Assembly: GCA_021801025.1 (NCBI GenBank)
Contig: JAJYYK010000001.1
Location: 273,715 to 337,714 of the forward strand
Length of the DNA stretch: 64,000 nucleotides
Direction: 5' to 3'
Source: Pseudomonadota bacterium
GTDB lineage: Bacteria; Pseudomonadota; Gammaproteobacteria; Burkholderiales; Sulfuriferulaceae
Numbering within the stretch: position 1 is the stretch's first letter; each line of letters opens with the position of its first letter. Both the position numbers and the translations under genes were made by a program. The notes under the pieces are model-generated. The model searched no databases, was not told the origin of the DNA, and saw nothing but the letters and a program-made list of their open reading frames with translations. Positions 31,132 to 41,982 of the stretch are shown in pieces.

Positions 31132-31614
31132 AGGGAGAAACCTCAAATTCAAGAGAGAACTGACATTGTGGCAGTTTAGCCTGGTTCTCGCGGCATTCGT
31201 GCCAACGGGGTAGATGAGTGTGCATTATAACCGGATACCCGCAAACAGTGCATTGGAGAAATGCGCTTCGTCGTTATGGAAGGGCATGTTTTCTGGCAGG
31301 CATCACCCAAACAGAAGTGAATGTTTTCGGTTGGAACGTTATGTTAGCAGATGTGAATTATCCTTTTCCTTGCTGGTTTAAAACCCCGGCCTTCAGGCCA
31401 GCAGGAGTGCCGAACCCCGCCCTGACTAAATATCCACCGGCCTGAAGGCCGGTTCATTGCAGGCAGAATTGTTTTGGCTCGTCAGGTTTCGGCTTGCGGG
31501 AACACTCTGTGTAAATCAAAAATCATTGCGTGAATTTATGCAAAGTCAGTGTTAAGGGTTTGTGCAAAATTCGGGATATAATCAGCACTCTTCAAGTCAT
31601 TTAAAATTAAGAAC
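31132..31614. other. Intergenic region before glmU with palindromic repeats
   Basis: This stretch of about 480 bases between divergent genes contains the repeat cluster at 31370-31453 and a perfect -10 hexamer TATAAT at 31577-31582 (about 38 bases before the glmU start) without a good -35. No gene is seen; the small frame at 31218-31445 reads through the repeats and has no protein character. Confidence 0.5.
31370..31453. repeat. Cluster of palindromic repeats
   Basis: TTGCTGGTTTAAAACC (31370-31385, also at 24442) is followed by GGCC-TTCA-GGCC (31388-31399) and the palindrome ACCGGCCTGAAGGCCGGT (31436-31453). Two hairpins with a GGCCT(T)CAGGCC theme about 40 bases apart resemble REP pairs or the subterminal hairpins of IS200/IS605-type elements. 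Confidence 0.55.
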
Positions 31615-32997
31615 ATGGATGTGACGATGAATGTGGTGGTGTTGGCGGCTGGACGTGGTACGCGCATGCGCTCTGAATTGCCTAAAGTTTTACAGCCACT
31701 GGCGGGACGCCCTATGCTTGCGCATGTGTTGGTCACCGCACGTTTATTGGCCCCGCAACGAATTTGCGTGGTGTACGGTTATGGTGGGGAGCAGGTGCTG
31801 GCGGCGATGTCTATGGCGCTGGATGGGGTGACTTGGGTGGAGCAGGCGCAACAGTTGGGAACCGGACACGCGCTCATGCAGGCAATGCCGCATTTGAATA
31901 ATGCACCGGTGACGCTGGTGCTGTATGGCGATGTGCCTTTGGTGCAAGTCGATACTTTGCGGGCATTGGTTGAACAGGCAGCAAGAGGCAAGCTGGCGGT
32001 ATTGACGGTGGACATGGCTCAGCCAGCCGGATATGGGCGGATTGTGCGTGCGCCGTCAGGCGTCATTGTGCGTATCGTCGAAGAGAGGGATGCGGATGCG
32101 GTCACCCGGGAAATTGTTGAAGTCAACACCGGCATTATGGCTTTGCCCACAAACAAACTCGCAGACTGGTTATCGCGCTTGAACAACGATAATCAGCAAA
32201 ATGAATATTATTTAACCGATGTGGTGGCGTTGGCGGCGGAAGATGGTGTGGTGGCGGTAGCCAGTCAGCCCACTCATGAATGGGAAGTGATGGGGGTAAA
32301 CGACAAGGTGCAATTGGCTGCCGTGGAGCGTCAGTTGCAATGGAATTGCGCCGAGCGTTTGATGTTGCAAGGCGTGACGATACTTGATCCCACACGAATT
32401 GACGTGCGCGGAAATTTGCAGTGCGGTCGCGATGTCAGCATTGATGTGGGATGTGTATTCAGTGGCGAGGTGGTGCTGGGCGATGATGTGTCAGTGGGTG
32501 CTTGCTGTGTACTGAGGGATGTGGTGATCGGTGCCGGCACGCGTATCGCGCCGTTTTCGCATTTGGAGCACAGTCAAGTGGGGGCGAATAATCACATTGG
32601 TCCGTATGCGCGCTTGCGTCCAGGAGCTGAGCTGGGTAATTCGGTGCATATTGGCAATTTTGTGGAAATCAAAAATAGCCGTGTGGACGATGGCAGTAAA
32701 ATTAACCATTTGTCCTATGTGGGCGACAGTATGGTGGGCAAACGCGTTAACATTGGTGCGGGCACCATCACTTGCAATTACGATGGCGCAAACAAACATC
32801 GTACTGTAATTGAAGATGATGTGTTTGTCGGGTCGGGGACGGAATTGGTGGCACCGGTGACTGTTGGTACAGGCGCGACGGTGGGCGCCGGTTCCACCAT
32901 CACGCGTGATACGCCCGCAGGCGAATTGACCTTGTCGCGTGTGCGGCAGGTGACGATTTCTGGCTGGAAAAGGCCTGTTAAAAAAGGAATTGAGTAA
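31615..32997 (+). CDS. glmU: Bifunctional UDP-N-acetylglucosamine pyrophosphorylase / glucosamine-1-phosphate N-acetyltransferase
   Basis: A 460-residue enzyme making UDP-GlcNAc for peptidoglycan and lipopolysaccharide. The N-terminal uridyltransferase starts [20 protein letters not shown]. The C-terminal left-handed beta-helix (from about residue 255) carries acetyltransferase residues in [14 protein letters not shown] and [13 protein letters not shown]. Either ATG 31615 or 31627 could be the start. Its stop shares one base with the glmS start (TAATG), so the pathway's last and first enzymes are coupled. Confidence 0.97.
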   Translation: MDVTMNVVVLAAGRGTRMRSELPKVLQPLAGRPMLAHVLVTARLLAPQRICVVYGYGGEQVLAAMSMALDGVTWVEQAQQLGTGHALMQAMPHLNNAPVTLVLYGDVPLVQVDTLRALVEQAARGKLAVLTVDMAQPAGYGRIVRAPSGVIVRIVEERDADAVTREIVEVNTGIMALPTNKLADWLSRLNNDNQQNEYYLTDVVALAAEDGVVAVASQPTHEWEVMGVNDKVQLAAVERQLQWNCAERLMLQGVTILDPTRIDVRGNLQCGRDVSIDVGCVFSGEVVLGDDVSVGACCVLRDVVIGAGTRIAPFSHLEHSQVGANNHIGPYARLRPGAELGNSVHIGNFVEIKNSRVDDGSKINHLSYVGDSMVGKRVNIGAGTITCNYDGANKHRTVIEDDVFVGSGTELVAPVTVGTGATVGAGSTITRDTPAGELTLSRVRQVTISGWKRPVKKGIE

Positions 32998-34829
32998 TGT
33001 GCGGTGTGATTGGCGCAGTGGCGCAACGCAATGTGGTGCCTATTTTGCTGGAAGGGCTGCGGCGTTTGGAATACCGGGGCTATGATTCCGCAGGGTTGGT
33101 GGTGGTACAGGAGGGCGCTTTACATCGTGCCCGCAGTTTGGGGCGGGTAGCACTGCTGGCGGATGCCGTGGCGCAACAAAGTTTGCGCGGCGTGTGGGGG
33201 ATTGCGCACACGCGTTGGGCTACGCATGGCGTACCCAGCGAAGCCAATGCCCATCCTCATATCAGTGGTGATTTAATTGCCGTAGTGCATAACGGCATCA
33301 TCGAAAACCACGACAGTTTGCGTGCTGAATTGCAGGCGCAAGGTTATGTGTTCACATCGCAAACCGACACAGAAGTGATCGCCCACCTCGTGCACCGGCA
33401 TTATTTACAAACGCATGATTTGCTTTTGGCGACACAACAAAGTTTGGCTGCGCTACAGGGCAGTTTTGCGATTGTGGTGGTGGCGGCGGATGCATCCCAG
33501 CGCCTGATCTGTGCGCGGCGTGGCAGCCCCCTGTTACTCGGTGTGGGAATAGAAGAGCATTTCGTTGCTTCGGATGTTTCCGCTTTGCTGCCGGTCACGC
33601 AACGGGTCATCTATCTGGAAGAGGGCGATGTGGTCGATGTGCGCTTGTTATCGTATGCGATTTACGATGCGCAGGGTAACCCTGTCGAGCGAGAAGTGAG
33701 TGTGTCAGAGCAGTCTGCTGAAATGTCAGAGCTGGGTCCCTACCGCCACTTTATGCAAAAAGAAATCCATGAACAACCCCGGGCATTGGTGGACACCCTG
33801 CAAGAGGCGTTGATGAGCGATCATTTGCAGCCGGAGTTGTTCGGGCAAGGTGCGGCTGAGGTGTTCGGGAAGATTCATGCAGTCCGTTTGCTGGCCTGCG
33901 GCACCAGCTATCACGCCGCGCAAGTGGCCGCCTACTGGATAGAAGCTTTGGCGGGCGTGCCTTGTCAAGCGGAAATTGCCAGCGAATACCGATATCGTAC
34001 AAGCGTACCCGATCCCCAAACCTTGGTGGTGACCTTGTCACAATCGGGCGAAACCGCCGACACTTTGGCTGCCCTCAAACATGCACAAGCACTTGGCCAC
34101 ATCTACACCCTGTGCGTGTGCAATGTGCCGGAATCGGCCCTGGTGCGCGCTTCGCGTCTGTGCTTTTTAACGCGGGCCGGCCCGGAAATTGGCGTTGCCT
34201 CGACCAAGGCATTTACCACGCAACTTGCAGCGTTGTTTTTGTTGACGCTGCTGTTGGCCAAAGCCAAAGGCAAATTAACGCCCAAAGAAGAAGCGGCACA
34301 TATCCAGAGTTTGCGTGAGTTGCCGGGAGCGATAGGCCGGGTGTTGGCGTTGGAGCCGCAAATTGAGCGTTGGGCGGAGCGGTTTACGGATAAACAGCAT
34401 GCTTTATTTTTGGGGCGCGGTGCACATTTTCCCATCGCGATGGAGGGTGCCCTGAAACTCAAGGAAATTTCCTATATTCATGCCGAAGCCTATCCGGCGG
34501 GTGAATTGAAGCACGGGCCGCTCGCTCTGGTAGATCGGGACATGCCGGTGGTTGCCATCGCGCCCAATGATGCATTGCTGGATAAAATTAAATCCAATTT
34601 GCATGAGGTCGCGGCGCGCGGCGGTGAATTGTATGTGTTGACGGATGCAGACACCCATGTGGTGGCAGGAGAGGGTGTGTGGCAAATACAGCTTGATCAT
34701 CACGCGGGGTGGTTGTCGCCCATTTTGCATACCGTGCCATTACAGATGCTGGCTTATCATGCTGCCTTACAAAAAGGTACTGATGTGGACAAGCCGCGCA
34801 ATCTGGCCAAATCGGTCACTGTCGAATGA
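32997..34829 (+). CDS. glmS: Glutamine--fructose-6-phosphate aminotransferase (isomerizing)
   Basis: A 610-residue enzyme that forms glucosamine-6-phosphate. The N-terminal glutaminase begins MCGVIGAV with the nucleophile Cys exposed after Met removal. [16 protein letters not shown] and [18 protein letters not shown] follow. Two SIS sugar-isomerase domains lie in the C-terminal half ([15 protein letters not shown], then the ending [13 protein letters not shown]). Length is normal. No glmS ribozyme is present upstream, as expected for Proteobacteria. Confidence 0.97.
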   Translation: MCGVIGAVAQRNVVPILLEGLRRLEYRGYDSAGLVVVQEGALHRARSLGRVALLADAVAQQSLRGVWGIAHTRWATHGVPSEANAHPHISGDLIAVVHNGIIENHDSLRAELQAQGYVFTSQTDTEVIAHLVHRHYLQTHDLLLATQQSLAALQGSFAIVVVAADASQRLICARRGSPLLLGVGIEEHFVASDVSALLPVTQRVIYLEEGDVVDVRLLSYAIYDAQGNPVEREVSVSEQSAEMSELGPYRHFMQKEIHEQPRALVDTLQEALMSDHLQPELFGQGAAEVFGKIHAVRLLACGTSYHAAQVAAYWIEALAGVPCQAEIASEYRYRTSVPDPQTLVVTLSQSGETADTLAALKHAQALGHIYTLCVCNVPESALVRASRLCFLTRAGPEIGVASTKAFTTQLAALFLLTLLLAKAKGKLTPKEEAAHIQSLRELPGAIGRVLALEPQIERWAERFTDKQHALFLGRGAHFPIAMEGALKLKEISYIHAEAYPAGELKHGPLALVDRDMPVVAIAPNDALLDKIKSNLHEVAARGGELYVLTDADTHVVAGEGVWQIQLDHHAGWLSPILHTVPLQMLAYHAALQKGTDVDKPRNLAKSVTVE

Positions 34830-35293
34830 CAAACTCGCCCATCATTAACAGTTACACCAGTGCCAGCCGCTATCACGATATCAGTTGCGGTCACGTGGTA
34901 TGGGGGCATGAAAGCAAGTGCCAGCATTTGCATGGACACAATTATCGCGTGCATTTTCAGGTGTCCGGTGAGCGTGATGCGTTAGGTCGCGTACTCGATT
35001 TCGGTGTGATCAAAGAAAAATTGTGCATGTGGTTAGAAACGGAGTGGGATCACCGGTTTTTAATTTGGGATCAACATCCTGTGGCCAATGCCCTGGTTGC
35101 ACTCGACCCGCAAGGCGTGCTGTGTTTGCCCTTTAACCCCACAGCTGAAAACATGGCGCGACATTTGCTGGAAATCATCGGGCCGAAACAACTGGCCGGA
35201 TTGCCTGTTACGCTAAGTCGGGTGGTGGTCGAAGAAACTGCAAAGTGTTCGGCGGAAGCCGGTTTGTGGGTGCCGCAGGCGGGCCAAAGATAA
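34826..35293 (+). CDS. queD: 6-pyruvoyltetrahydropterin synthase / QueD family protein
   Basis: A 155-residue T-fold enzyme, probably 6-carboxytetrahydropterin synthase of queuosine synthesis. The zinc-binding His and catalytic Cys region is [20 protein letters not shown] (about residues 21-40). [17 protein letters not shown] and the conserved [11 protein letters not shown] with VVVEET near the end match the family. It overlaps glmS by 4 bases, though the pathways are unrelated. A pterin (PTPS) role cannot be excluded. Confidence 0.88.
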   Translation: MTNSPIINSYTSASRYHDISCGHVVWGHESKCQHLHGHNYRVHFQVSGERDALGRVLDFGVIKEKLCMWLETEWDHRFLIWDQHPVANALVALDPQGVLCLPFNPTAENMARHLLEIIGPKQLAGLPVTLSRVVVEETAKCSAEAGLWVPQAGQR

Positions 35294-35356
35294 ATGCGTG
35301 GTATGCACAGCAGTGCAAATGTCGGGTTATTCGTTAATGGGCCATGAATATCTGGC

Positions 35357-36073
35357 CTAACCGTTTGCGCTTAAATCAAATTTCACTTGTTCCAAATGGT
35401 CTTTTGCAACAACATTGCCTGTTTTGGATTCACGCAAGGCCATATGCCAAAAGGCAGCTGCGGCAAGTAATTGTTCAGCAGTGTGGCATCGCTCTATGCG
35501 TGAAATGACTGTCGCACCCATTAAACCCAAATGGGTATTCGATGCGGTGATCATGAATGATTTGATTTTGAAAACAATGGCGGGGTCTTGCGTTAATCGG
35601 GGTGTCGTCAGTGATGGCCCGGTGTGGGGTGGGCGAATCGCTGAAACAGGACGGGTTTCAAAAGACGCTTTGTGGCCTAAAATGTCAGCCGGGATCAATG
35701 ATGCCGGTTTGGCGTTTCCCAGTATGATAAAACCATGTTCCATCAAAAAAGGGATGGTTCGATCCAGTTCTTCTAACGGAATAGCGTCAGCAATGAGCCC
35801 CAACGTTTTGGCGCAGTCCATTAAAATCAGGGTTTGACGTTGTTTGGAAATCAGCCCATGTGTGCGTGTGCTGATTTCGTGCCGGCCTTTTTCGGTTTTG
35901 CAATAAACGCGATCCAGATGTGTGGGCATGGGCGAATGAGTCCGCGTGAGGATATGGGGCAGTGTCGTCAGCATGCGGTGAAGCCTAGCATGGCAATGTG
36001 ACCAAATGATGACGGTAATAACGGTAATAATTAGGGCAGTGACGGATAATGAATTGAACAGACGCAATTTCAT
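35357..36073 (-). CDS. Conserved betaproteobacterial protein of unknown function, membrane-anchored
   Basis: About 238 residues from ATG 36073 (MKLRLFNSLSVTALII); the frame opens further upstream to 36142. An N-terminal hydrophobic stretch (about residues 8-27) is followed by a segment TEKGRHEISTRTHGLISKQR then LILMDCAKTLGLIADAIP, which has a winged-helix-like pattern. The C-terminal domain of about 80 residues (NTHLGLMGATVISRIERC through WHMALRESKTG) is mostly helical. I recall this two-part pattern in hypothetical proteins of Betaproteobacteria, without known function. It is a single gene, divergent from gcvT; the promoters overlap in 36074-36162. Confidence 0.65.
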   Translation of the reverse strand: MKLRLFNSLSVTALIITVITVIIWSHCHARLHRMLTTLPHILTRTHSPMPTHLDRVYCKTEKGRHEISTRTHGLISKQRQTLILMDCAKTLGLIADAIPLEELDRTIPFLMEHGFIILGNAKPASLIPADILGHKASFETRPVSAIRPPHTGPSLTTPRLTQDPAIVFKIKSFMITASNTHLGLMGATVISRIERCHTAEQLLAAAAFWHMALRESKTGNVVAKDHLEQVKFDLSANG

Positions 36074-36101
36074 TCGCACGTAAATAGACCTAAGGTATAA
36101 T
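36073..36101 (+). promoter_or_regulatory. Putative sigma-70 promoter for the gcv operon
   Basis: TTCGCA (36073-36078) and a perfect TATAAT (36096-36101) are spaced by 17 bases, giving a leader of about 55 bases before gcvT. No glycine riboswitch fold was recognised in that short leader. Confidence 0.5.
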
Positions 36102-36162
36102 CCAGAAAAAGTTTCCACAAAACAAGTTTTTATCCCTATCACTTAACTTATCAGGAATCACC

Positions 36163-37239
36163 ATGCGCCAAGTCACCGTTTTAAATGCTGTGCACCGTGA
36201 GATGGGTGCCAAGATGGTAGATTTTGGTGGTTGGGATATGCCTTTGCATTACGGTTCCCAAATCAGTGAACACCATGCGGTGCGACGCGATGCCGGGATG
36301 TTCGATGTGAGCCATATGCGGGTGGTTGATATTGCCGGTACAGATGCGCGCGCCTGGTTGCAACATCTTTTGGCCAACAATGTGGATAAATTGACTACGC
36401 TGGGCCGTGCGCTGTATTCCTGTATGCTGAATGAGCAAGGCGGGGTGATCGATGATTTGATTGTGTATCTGCAGCCAGGTGATCAATTTCGCATTGTGGT
36501 GAATGCCGCGACCACGGAAAAGGATTTGGCATGGATGCGCCACACGGCCGAAGGGTTGGATGTCAGCATCGTGCCCCGGGCTGATCTGGCGATGATTGCG
36601 GTACAAGGCCCCAATGCCCGGGCTCAGGTGTGGGCGGCTTTGCCGGGTGCGCAAGCCGTCAGTGAATCGCTCAAACCGTTCCATGCGATTGAATTTAAAG
36701 GTATCTTTATTGCGCGCACGGGCTATACCGGGGAAGATGGATTCGAACTCATGTTGCCCGTCACCGAAGCGGAGGCATTATGGCGGAAATTGTACCAGCA
36801 AGGGGTACAGCCGACCGGTTTGGGCGCACGCGACACTTTGCGTCTGGAAGCCGGTATGAACCTGTATGGGCAAGATATGGATGAAACCACTTCACCCTTT
36901 GAAACAGGTCTGGCCTGGACAGTAGACTTAAAAAGCGACAGGGATTTTATCGGTAAATCGGCGCTGGTCGGACAAACATTTACCCAGCAACAAGTCGGTG
37001 TGCTGTTGCAGGACAAGGGCGTACTGCGGGGGCATCAAAAAGTCGAAACTCCTTTGGGGTTGGGAGAAATTACCAGTGGCAGTTTTTCACCCACCTTGCA
37101 GCAATCCATCGCCTTTGCACGAGTGCCGATGGGAATTGCTCCGGGCGATGTGCTTGCAGTACAAGTGCGTGACAGGGCATTGCAGGCAAAAGTAGTGCAT
37201 TATCCGTTCGTGCGTAACGGACGCGGTTTAGTGTCATAA
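36163..37239 (+). CDS. gcvT: Glycine cleavage system T protein (aminomethyltransferase)
   Basis: A 358-residue folate-dependent enzyme that releases ammonia from the aminomethyl-lipoyl H protein and passes the carbon to tetrahydrofolate. It shows [20 protein letters not shown], the conserved Asp-containing [12 protein letters not shown] and [20 protein letters not shown]. Length and start (AGGA 8 bases upstream) are typical. First gene of gcvT-gcvH-gcvPA-gcvPB. Confidence 0.97.
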   Translation: MRQVTVLNAVHREMGAKMVDFGGWDMPLHYGSQISEHHAVRRDAGMFDVSHMRVVDIAGTDARAWLQHLLANNVDKLTTLGRALYSCMLNEQGGVIDDLIVYLQPGDQFRIVVNAATTEKDLAWMRHTAEGLDVSIVPRADLAMIAVQGPNARAQVWAALPGAQAVSESLKPFHAIEFKGIFIARTGYTGEDGFELMLPVTEAEALWRKLYQQGVQPTGLGARDTLRLEAGMNLYGQDMDETTSPFETGLAWTVDLKSDRDFIGKSALVGQTFTQQQVGVLLQDKGVLRGHQKVETPLGLGEITSGSFSPTLQQSIAFARVPMGIAPGDVLAVQVRDRALQAKVVHYPFVRNGRGLVS

Positions 37240-37319
37240 TTTTCAAATAAATTGAATAGGTCAGTCTTCCAGGACAATACATTTTTAGCATTAACCTCTA
37301 CTGAATTCCAGGAGAAATG

Positions 37320-37709
37320 ATGAACATTCCGAATGACTTAAAATACACCGCCAGTCACGAATGGGTGCAGGCCCAAGCCGATGGCAGCGTGCGCATTGGC
37401 ATTACCGATCACGCACAGGATTTGCTGGGTGATATGGTGTTTGTGGAAAATCCGGTACCAGGTCGTCATCTTGTTGCTGGGGAGGAATGCGCAGTGGTGG
37501 AATCGGTGAAAGCCGCGTCTGATGTGTATGCGCCGATCGCCGGGAAAGTCCTGGCGACGAATCCCGATGTGGAAGTTGCGCCGGAAGCACTCAATACGGA
37601 TGCTTATGAGGCATGGTTGTTCAGTTTGCAGCCTGACAATCCGGCTGATCTGAACGGTTTGCTGGATGCCGTGGCCTATCGCGCATTGGTCGAAGCAGAC
37701 AGCCACTGA
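37320..37709 (+). CDS. gcvH: Glycine cleavage system H protein
   Basis: A 129-residue lipoyl carrier. The lipoylated Lys is in [17 protein letters not shown] (about residue 64), and the N-terminus [11 protein letters not shown] is typical. Of two adjacent ATGs (37317 and 37320), the second is better spaced from AGGAG. It shuttles the aminomethyl group between P, T and L proteins. The gap to gcvPA is 13 bases. Confidence 0.97.
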   Translation: MNIPNDLKYTASHEWVQAQADGSVRIGITDHAQDLLGDMVFVENPVPGRHLVAGEECAVVESVKAASDVYAPIAGKVLATNPDVEVAPEALNTDAYEAWLFSLQPDNPADLNGLLDAVAYRALVEADSH

Positions 37710-37722
37710 GAAATTTGTCGAG

Positions 37723-39099
37723 ATGCCTTTTATTCCTCACACCCCTGCAGAGGTGGCTGCGATGCTGGAAATCATCGGCGCGCCGGACCTTGATGCTTTA
37801 TTTGATGAAATTCCAGCTGATTTAATCGGTCCGCCTGATGCAGCTTTGCCCGTTGCGCTGAATGAAATGGAAATCACGCGCCTCATGCATGATCGTGTGG
37901 CGCAAGATGGCCGTTGGCTCAATTTCATTGGGGCAGGTGGGTATGAACACCATATTCCTGCTGCGGTGTGGCAAATTGTGACGCGCGGCGAGTATTACAG
38001 TGCTTATACGCCGTATCAGGCTGAAGCCTCGCAAGGCAGCTTGCAGCTGATTTATGAATACCAGACCATGATGGCCAGCCTGACCGGGCTGGATGTTTCC
38101 AATGCATCCCTGTATGACGGCGCATCGGCTTTGGCTGAGGCTGTGTTGATGGCGGTGCGGGCACACAAAATCTCCACCCGCGTGCTGATACCGAAAACGG
38201 TGTCACCCATTTATCGGGCCACAGTGAAAACCATTGTGGCGCATCAGGGTATTGAAGTGGTGGAGTTGCCGTATGATCCAGTTACTGGCACGACGCCAGT
38301 GCCACAGGATGAGGACGTTTTTGCTGCGCTGGTTATCCCGCAACCCAATTTTTTTGGACAACTGGAAGATGTCGACGGGTTGACAGATTGGGCGCATGCC
38401 CGTGGCGCAAAAGTGATTGCCCTGGTGAATCCCATGACGCTGGGTGTGCTTAAGCCGCCCGGGCAATGGGGCGCGAAAGATGTTTCGGGCGCGCCGGGCG
38501 GTGCAGACATTGCGACCGGTGAGGGCCAGCCTCTGGGCGCGCCTTTGTCCAGTGGCGGGCCGTGGTACGGGTTTTTAACATGCCGCACCGCTTTAGTCCG
38601 CCAGATGCCGGGGCGCTTGGTCGGTCGCACGCGTGATGCCGATGGAAACGCGGGTTACACCCTCACCTTGCAGGCACGCGAACAGCACATCCGTCGCGCC
38701 AAAGCAACTTCCAATATTTGCAGCAATCAGGGCTTGGTGATCGCGGCTTCGACCGTGTTCATGAGCCTGTTGGGGCCGGAAGGTTTGCGGCGCGTTGCCA
38801 GTATCTGCCATGCCAATACCCGGGCACTGACCGCCGCTTTGTCGGCTTTACCGGGGGTGTGTCAGCTTTTTTCGGGCAGCAGTTTTCATGAAAGCGTGGT
38901 GCAGTTGGATCGTCCTGTGGCACAGGTGCTTCAGGGTTTAATGCAGGCCGGTATTTTAGGGGGTTACGATTTGAGTCAAGATTACCCCGAATTGGGTCAT
39001 GCTCTGTTGTTGTGTGCCACCGAAACCAAAACGGCTGCCGATTTAACACGTTACACCGAGCAATTGGCCGGGATTTTGAGCATGGAGCAAACGGCATGA
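37723..39099 (+). CDS. gcvPA: Glycine dehydrogenase (decarboxylating) subunit 1
   Basis: A 458-residue alpha half of the two-subunit P protein. [19 protein letters not shown] is the usual start (ATG 37723); the open frame upstream overlaps gcvH and is ignored. Characteristic stretches are [38 protein letters not shown] and SNICSNQGL. It pairs with gcvPB, whose ATG overlaps its stop (ATGA), ensuring balanced production. Confidence 0.96.
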   Translation: MPFIPHTPAEVAAMLEIIGAPDLDALFDEIPADLIGPPDAALPVALNEMEITRLMHDRVAQDGRWLNFIGAGGYEHHIPAAVWQIVTRGEYYSAYTPYQAEASQGSLQLIYEYQTMMASLTGLDVSNASLYDGASALAEAVLMAVRAHKISTRVLIPKTVSPIYRATVKTIVAHQGIEVVELPYDPVTGTTPVPQDEDVFAALVIPQPNFFGQLEDVDGLTDWAHARGAKVIALVNPMTLGVLKPPGQWGAKDVSGAPGGADIATGEGQPLGAPLSSGGPWYGFLTCRTALVRQMPGRLVGRTRDADGNAGYTLTLQAREQHIRRAKATSNICSNQGLVIAASTVFMSLLGPEGLRRVASICHANTRALTAALSALPGVCQLFSGSSFHESVVQLDRPVAQVLQGLMQAGILGGYDLSQDYPELGHALLLCATETKTAADLTRYTEQLAGILSMEQTA

Positions 39100-40565
39100 A
39101 GTTGATTTTTGAACACAGTGTCGCAGGTCGTTGTGCAACAGCGCAAATGCCACACCGTTTGAACAGTCTTGATGATTTGCCCGAACACCTGTTGCGGCGT
39201 GATGAACCTTTGTTACCACAGGTGTCCGAACTGGATGTGGTGCGGCACTACACCCAATTGAGTCAGCGTAATTTTTCTATTGACACCCATTTTTATCCGC
39301 TGGGTTCTTGCACCATGAAATATAACCCACGTGCCTGCAACAGTTTAGCCATGCTGCCGGGTTTTCTGGACCGGCATCCTTTTGCCCCGGCCGCCACGGG
39401 GCAGGGTTATTTGACCAGTCTGTACGAATTACAGCAGATATTGATTGAAGTCACGGGTATGGCAGCGGTCTCTTTAGCGCCGATGGCCGGGGCACAAGGC
39501 GAATTTGCCGGGGTGGCGATGATACGTGCATGGCATGACTCGCGCGGTGACACGGCGCGCACTGAAATCATTGTGCCGGATGCCGCACACGGTACTAATC
39601 CGGCCACTGCTGCCATGTGCGGTTATACCGTGCGGGAAATTCCCACCGATGCACAAGGCAATGTGGATCTCGACGCCTTAAAGAAAGTGGTCGGGCCACA
39701 GACCGCCGGTTTAATGCTGACCAACCCCTCGACATTAGGTGTTTTTGAACAGCAAATACAAACTATCGCGAGCATGATCCACCATGCGGGCGGCCTGCTG
39801 TATTATGACGGCGCCAATTTGAATGCGATTTTAGGTTGGGTCAAACCGGGCGATATGGGATTCGATGTGATCCACATCAACTTGCATAAAACTTTTGCCA
39901 CGCCCCATGGTGGTGGCGGACCAGGTTCCGGGCCGGTGGCGGTATCGGAACGTTTGGTGCCATTTTTACCTTTGCCGCGCGTGGGCGGGGAGTCAGGTCA
40001 TTACCGCATGCTGGACGAACATGATTGTCCGCGCAGCATCGGTCGTCTCAGTGGTAATCACGGCAATGGCGGGGTGTTATTGCGCGCCTATATTTATGCG
40101 CGCATGTTGGGCGGCGAAGGCTTGCGCCGTGTGGCACGTTACGCCACGTTAAACGCCAATTATCTGATGGCGCGTTTACAGCAAGCCGGGTTTGATTTGG
40201 CGTTTCCCAAACGACGTGCCAGCCATGAGTTTATCGTCACCTTAAAACGCCTCAAGGATCAAACCGGCATCAGCGCGATGGATTTTGCCAAGCGTTTACT
40301 CGATTATGGGTTTCATGCCCCCACCACCTATTTTCCCATGCTGGTGCCGGAATGTTTATTGATTGAGCCGACTGAAACTGAATCCAAAGCCACCCTGGAC
40401 GCTTTTGTGGCGGCCATGATCGCGATTGCTCAAGAAGCGCAAGCGCAGCCCGAACTGGTTAAAACTGCGCCTCACACCTTGCCGGTACGCCGTCTGGATG
40501 ACGTGCGTGCAGCACGCGAACCGGATTTGGTGTGGTCAGTGGGGCGCGAATGCGCAGTGAGGTAA
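39096..40565 (+). CDS. gcvPB: Glycine dehydrogenase (decarboxylating) subunit 2
   Basis: A 489-residue beta half of the P protein carrying pyridoxal phosphate; the cofactor Lys lies in [19 protein letters not shown]. Other landmarks are [14 protein letters not shown] and [15 protein letters not shown]. Start at ATG 39096 overlaps the gcvPA stop. The L protein is not in this operon; the lipoamide dehydrogenase at 5152 is a candidate partner. Confidence 0.97.
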   Translation: MKLIFEHSVAGRCATAQMPHRLNSLDDLPEHLLRRDEPLLPQVSELDVVRHYTQLSQRNFSIDTHFYPLGSCTMKYNPRACNSLAMLPGFLDRHPFAPAATGQGYLTSLYELQQILIEVTGMAAVSLAPMAGAQGEFAGVAMIRAWHDSRGDTARTEIIVPDAAHGTNPATAAMCGYTVREIPTDAQGNVDLDALKKVVGPQTAGLMLTNPSTLGVFEQQIQTIASMIHHAGGLLYYDGANLNAILGWVKPGDMGFDVIHINLHKTFATPHGGGGPGSGPVAVSERLVPFLPLPRVGGESGHYRMLDEHDCPRSIGRLSGNHGNGGVLLRAYIYARMLGGEGLRRVARYATLNANYLMARLQQAGFDLAFPKRRASHEFIVTLKRLKDQTGISAMDFAKRLLDYGFHAPTTYFPMLVPECLLIEPTETESKATLDAFVAAMIAIAQEAQAQPELVKTAPHTLPVRRLDDVRAAREPDLVWSVGRECAVR

Positions 40566-40572
40566 ATGCAAA

Positions 40573-41007
40573 ATGGCCCCCACATCAAACGAACGGTTAC
40601 GACGCGGCAGTGCCGCTGATCTTTATGATGCTGCCGTATCAGGTGAGTATGACGTACCCATATTGCAAGTGTGGTTGCAAGAAATCGGTGACGCCGAATA
40701 TTGTTATCTGTTCGCCCGTGATGTGATGGAAGCGGATATTCCTTCACTCGAAGCTTGCGTCATCACATGGGGAAATAATGACCAATGTTACCGTTTTGCG
40801 CGTGATGTTGTGGGTGCGAATAATTCTGTGCTTCAGCAACGTATTTTGCAGACCGGTAGCGCACTGGACTGCTGTCAGTTTGCTGAAGACATCTACAATG
40901 CGGACATTGAATTATTGCGTGCACGGGTGGTGGCGTTGGGTGGCGATTCTGTCCTGTTGGAGCGGTTTGGGTGCGGGGAAACACCCGCTTCAGCTTGCCA
41001 GCAATAA
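40573..41007 (+). CDS. Four-repeat alpha-solenoid-like protein, unknown function
   Basis: A 144-residue cytoplasmic protein built of four copies of a 28-residue unit, at about residues 15-42, 43-70, 71-98 and 99-126. The clearest copies are YLFARDVMEADIPSLEACVI, YRFARDVVGANNSVLQQRIL and CQFAEDIYNADIELLRARVV, with Gly at the turn (WGN, TGS, LGG). Each unit reads as two short helices, as in solenoid scaffolds. Cysteines recur at the same position in repeats 2-4 (YCY, QCY, DCC). No family is recognised with confidence. It lies 7 bases after gcvPB with a usable ribosome binding site (GAGGT), so it is probably co-transcribed with the glycine cleavage genes, but its role is unknown. Confidence 0.7.
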   Translation: MAPTSNERLRRGSAADLYDAAVSGEYDVPILQVWLQEIGDAEYCYLFARDVMEADIPSLEACVITWGNNDQCYRFARDVVGANNSVLQQRILQTGSALDCCQFAEDIYNADIELLRARVVALGGDSVLLERFGCGETPASACQQ

Positions 41008-41069
41008 CCTAAAGAATCCATTAGGCAGCTCAGTGAGTTTAATAGATTCTTTGGGATAAAAGGAACACC

Positions 41070-41513
41070 ATGATTCATTTTCCGTGTCAATATCAAGCGA
41101 GTGTCACCGCAAAGCCGGAGGGGGAAATCAATCTGCATACTGACGGGGTGGCTGACATTGTCTCCGCCGCACCCCAAAACTTTGGTGGTCCCGGTGATCG
41201 TTGGGCACCAGAAACCTTGTTGGTGGCTACGTTAGGAGATTGTTTCGTTCTTACTTTCCGTGCGGTTGCGGCTGCAATGAAGATCAATTGGGTTTCTGTT
41301 CATTGTGACGTGCAGGGTACGTTGACGCGGGTAGATAATACAACAAAATTTACTGAGTTTATATTACGAATACAGTTACAGGTACCGTTTGGTACAGATG
41401 AGCGTAGTATTAACACGGTTTGGCAGAAGACAAAAGCCGGTTGTTTTGTTTCAAATTCGTTAGCGGCGCAAATCACCCTGGATCCGGTGCTTGTTATTTT
41501 GCCGGAGAAGTGA
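41070..41513 (+). CDS. OsmC family peroxiredoxin-like protein
   Basis: A 147-residue OsmC/Ohr-fold protein. The two redox Cys residues of the family are visible in LGDCFVLTFRAVAA and KAGCFVSNSLAAQ. The fold forms an intertwined dimer and reduces organic hydroperoxides or binds sulfur species. It lies next to a DsrE-family gene; such pairs are often linked to sulfur or persulfide handling (inference). The ATG follows AAAGGA. Confidence 0.88.
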   Translation: MIHFPCQYQASVTAKPEGEINLHTDGVADIVSAAPQNFGGPGDRWAPETLLVATLGDCFVLTFRAVAAAMKINWVSVHCDVQGTLTRVDNTTKFTEFILRIQLQVPFGTDERSINTVWQKTKAGCFVSNSLAAQITLDPVLVILPEK

Positions 41514-41557
41514 AGACAGATCGTTTTGTTAATGTAAGTCTTTTAAAGGGAATCATT

Positions 41558-41932
41558 ATGTCTGAATCAAATATTGACTTCGCTATTATTATGACCAGTG
41601 GGCCAGACACACCAAAGCGGCTTGCATCACCATTTTTTCTTGCCGCAACTGCGGCAGCGGAAGAAATGAATGTGGTGGTGTATTTTACCGGTTTGGGCAC
41701 TTTATTATTGAAGCAAGGGGTTGCAGAGCAGCTTTATCCCAAAACGGGTGGTAAATCTGTTAAATCGTTCATGGATCAGGCATTGGCCAATGGCGCGCGA
41801 TTCATCGTGTGCGCCGCATCCATGGATTTGAATGACATGAAAAAAGAAGACTTGGGGTTTGATGTGCCGATGGTGGGTGTGGCGGAATCACTGCCCTACC
41901 TTGGAAGTGCAAATAAATTAGTGAGTTTTTAG
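41558..41932 (+). CDS. DsrE/DsrF-like family protein
   Basis: A 124-residue protein of the DsrE/TusD superfamily. ATG 41558 (MSESNIDFAIIMTSGPDTPK) follows AAAGGGA; the open frame upstream overlaps the OsmC gene. AAEEMNVVVYFTGLGTLLLK and GARFIVCAASMDLNDMKKED match the family, with one Cys placed where DsrE-type sulfur carriers have theirs. It probably acts with the OsmC-like neighbour in sulfur transfer or peroxide defence; the exact substrate is unknown. Confidence 0.85.
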   Translation: MSESNIDFAIIMTSGPDTPKRLASPFFLAATAAAEEMNVVVYFTGLGTLLLKQGVAEQLYPKTGGKSVKSFMDQALANGARFIVCAASMDLNDMKKEDLGFDVPMVGVAESLPYLGSANKLVSF

Positions 41933-41937
41933 CCTGC

Positions 41938-41966
41938 CACCCCAAGCTTCTGATCGTTCCGGGGTG
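41938..41966. terminator. Weak hairpin between convergent genes
   Basis: CACCCC (41938-41943) and GGGGTG (41961-41966) form a 6-base stem with a 17-base loop just after the DsrE stop and before the convergent transporter gene. There is no T-run, so this is only a candidate. Confidence 0.3.
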
Positions 41967-41982
41967 TTGTATCATGCAACGG

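Noticed and set aside
36074..36162. Glycine riboswitch before gcvT
   Set aside because: The leader is only about 60 bases and lacks the tandem aptamer core; a simple promoter fits better.
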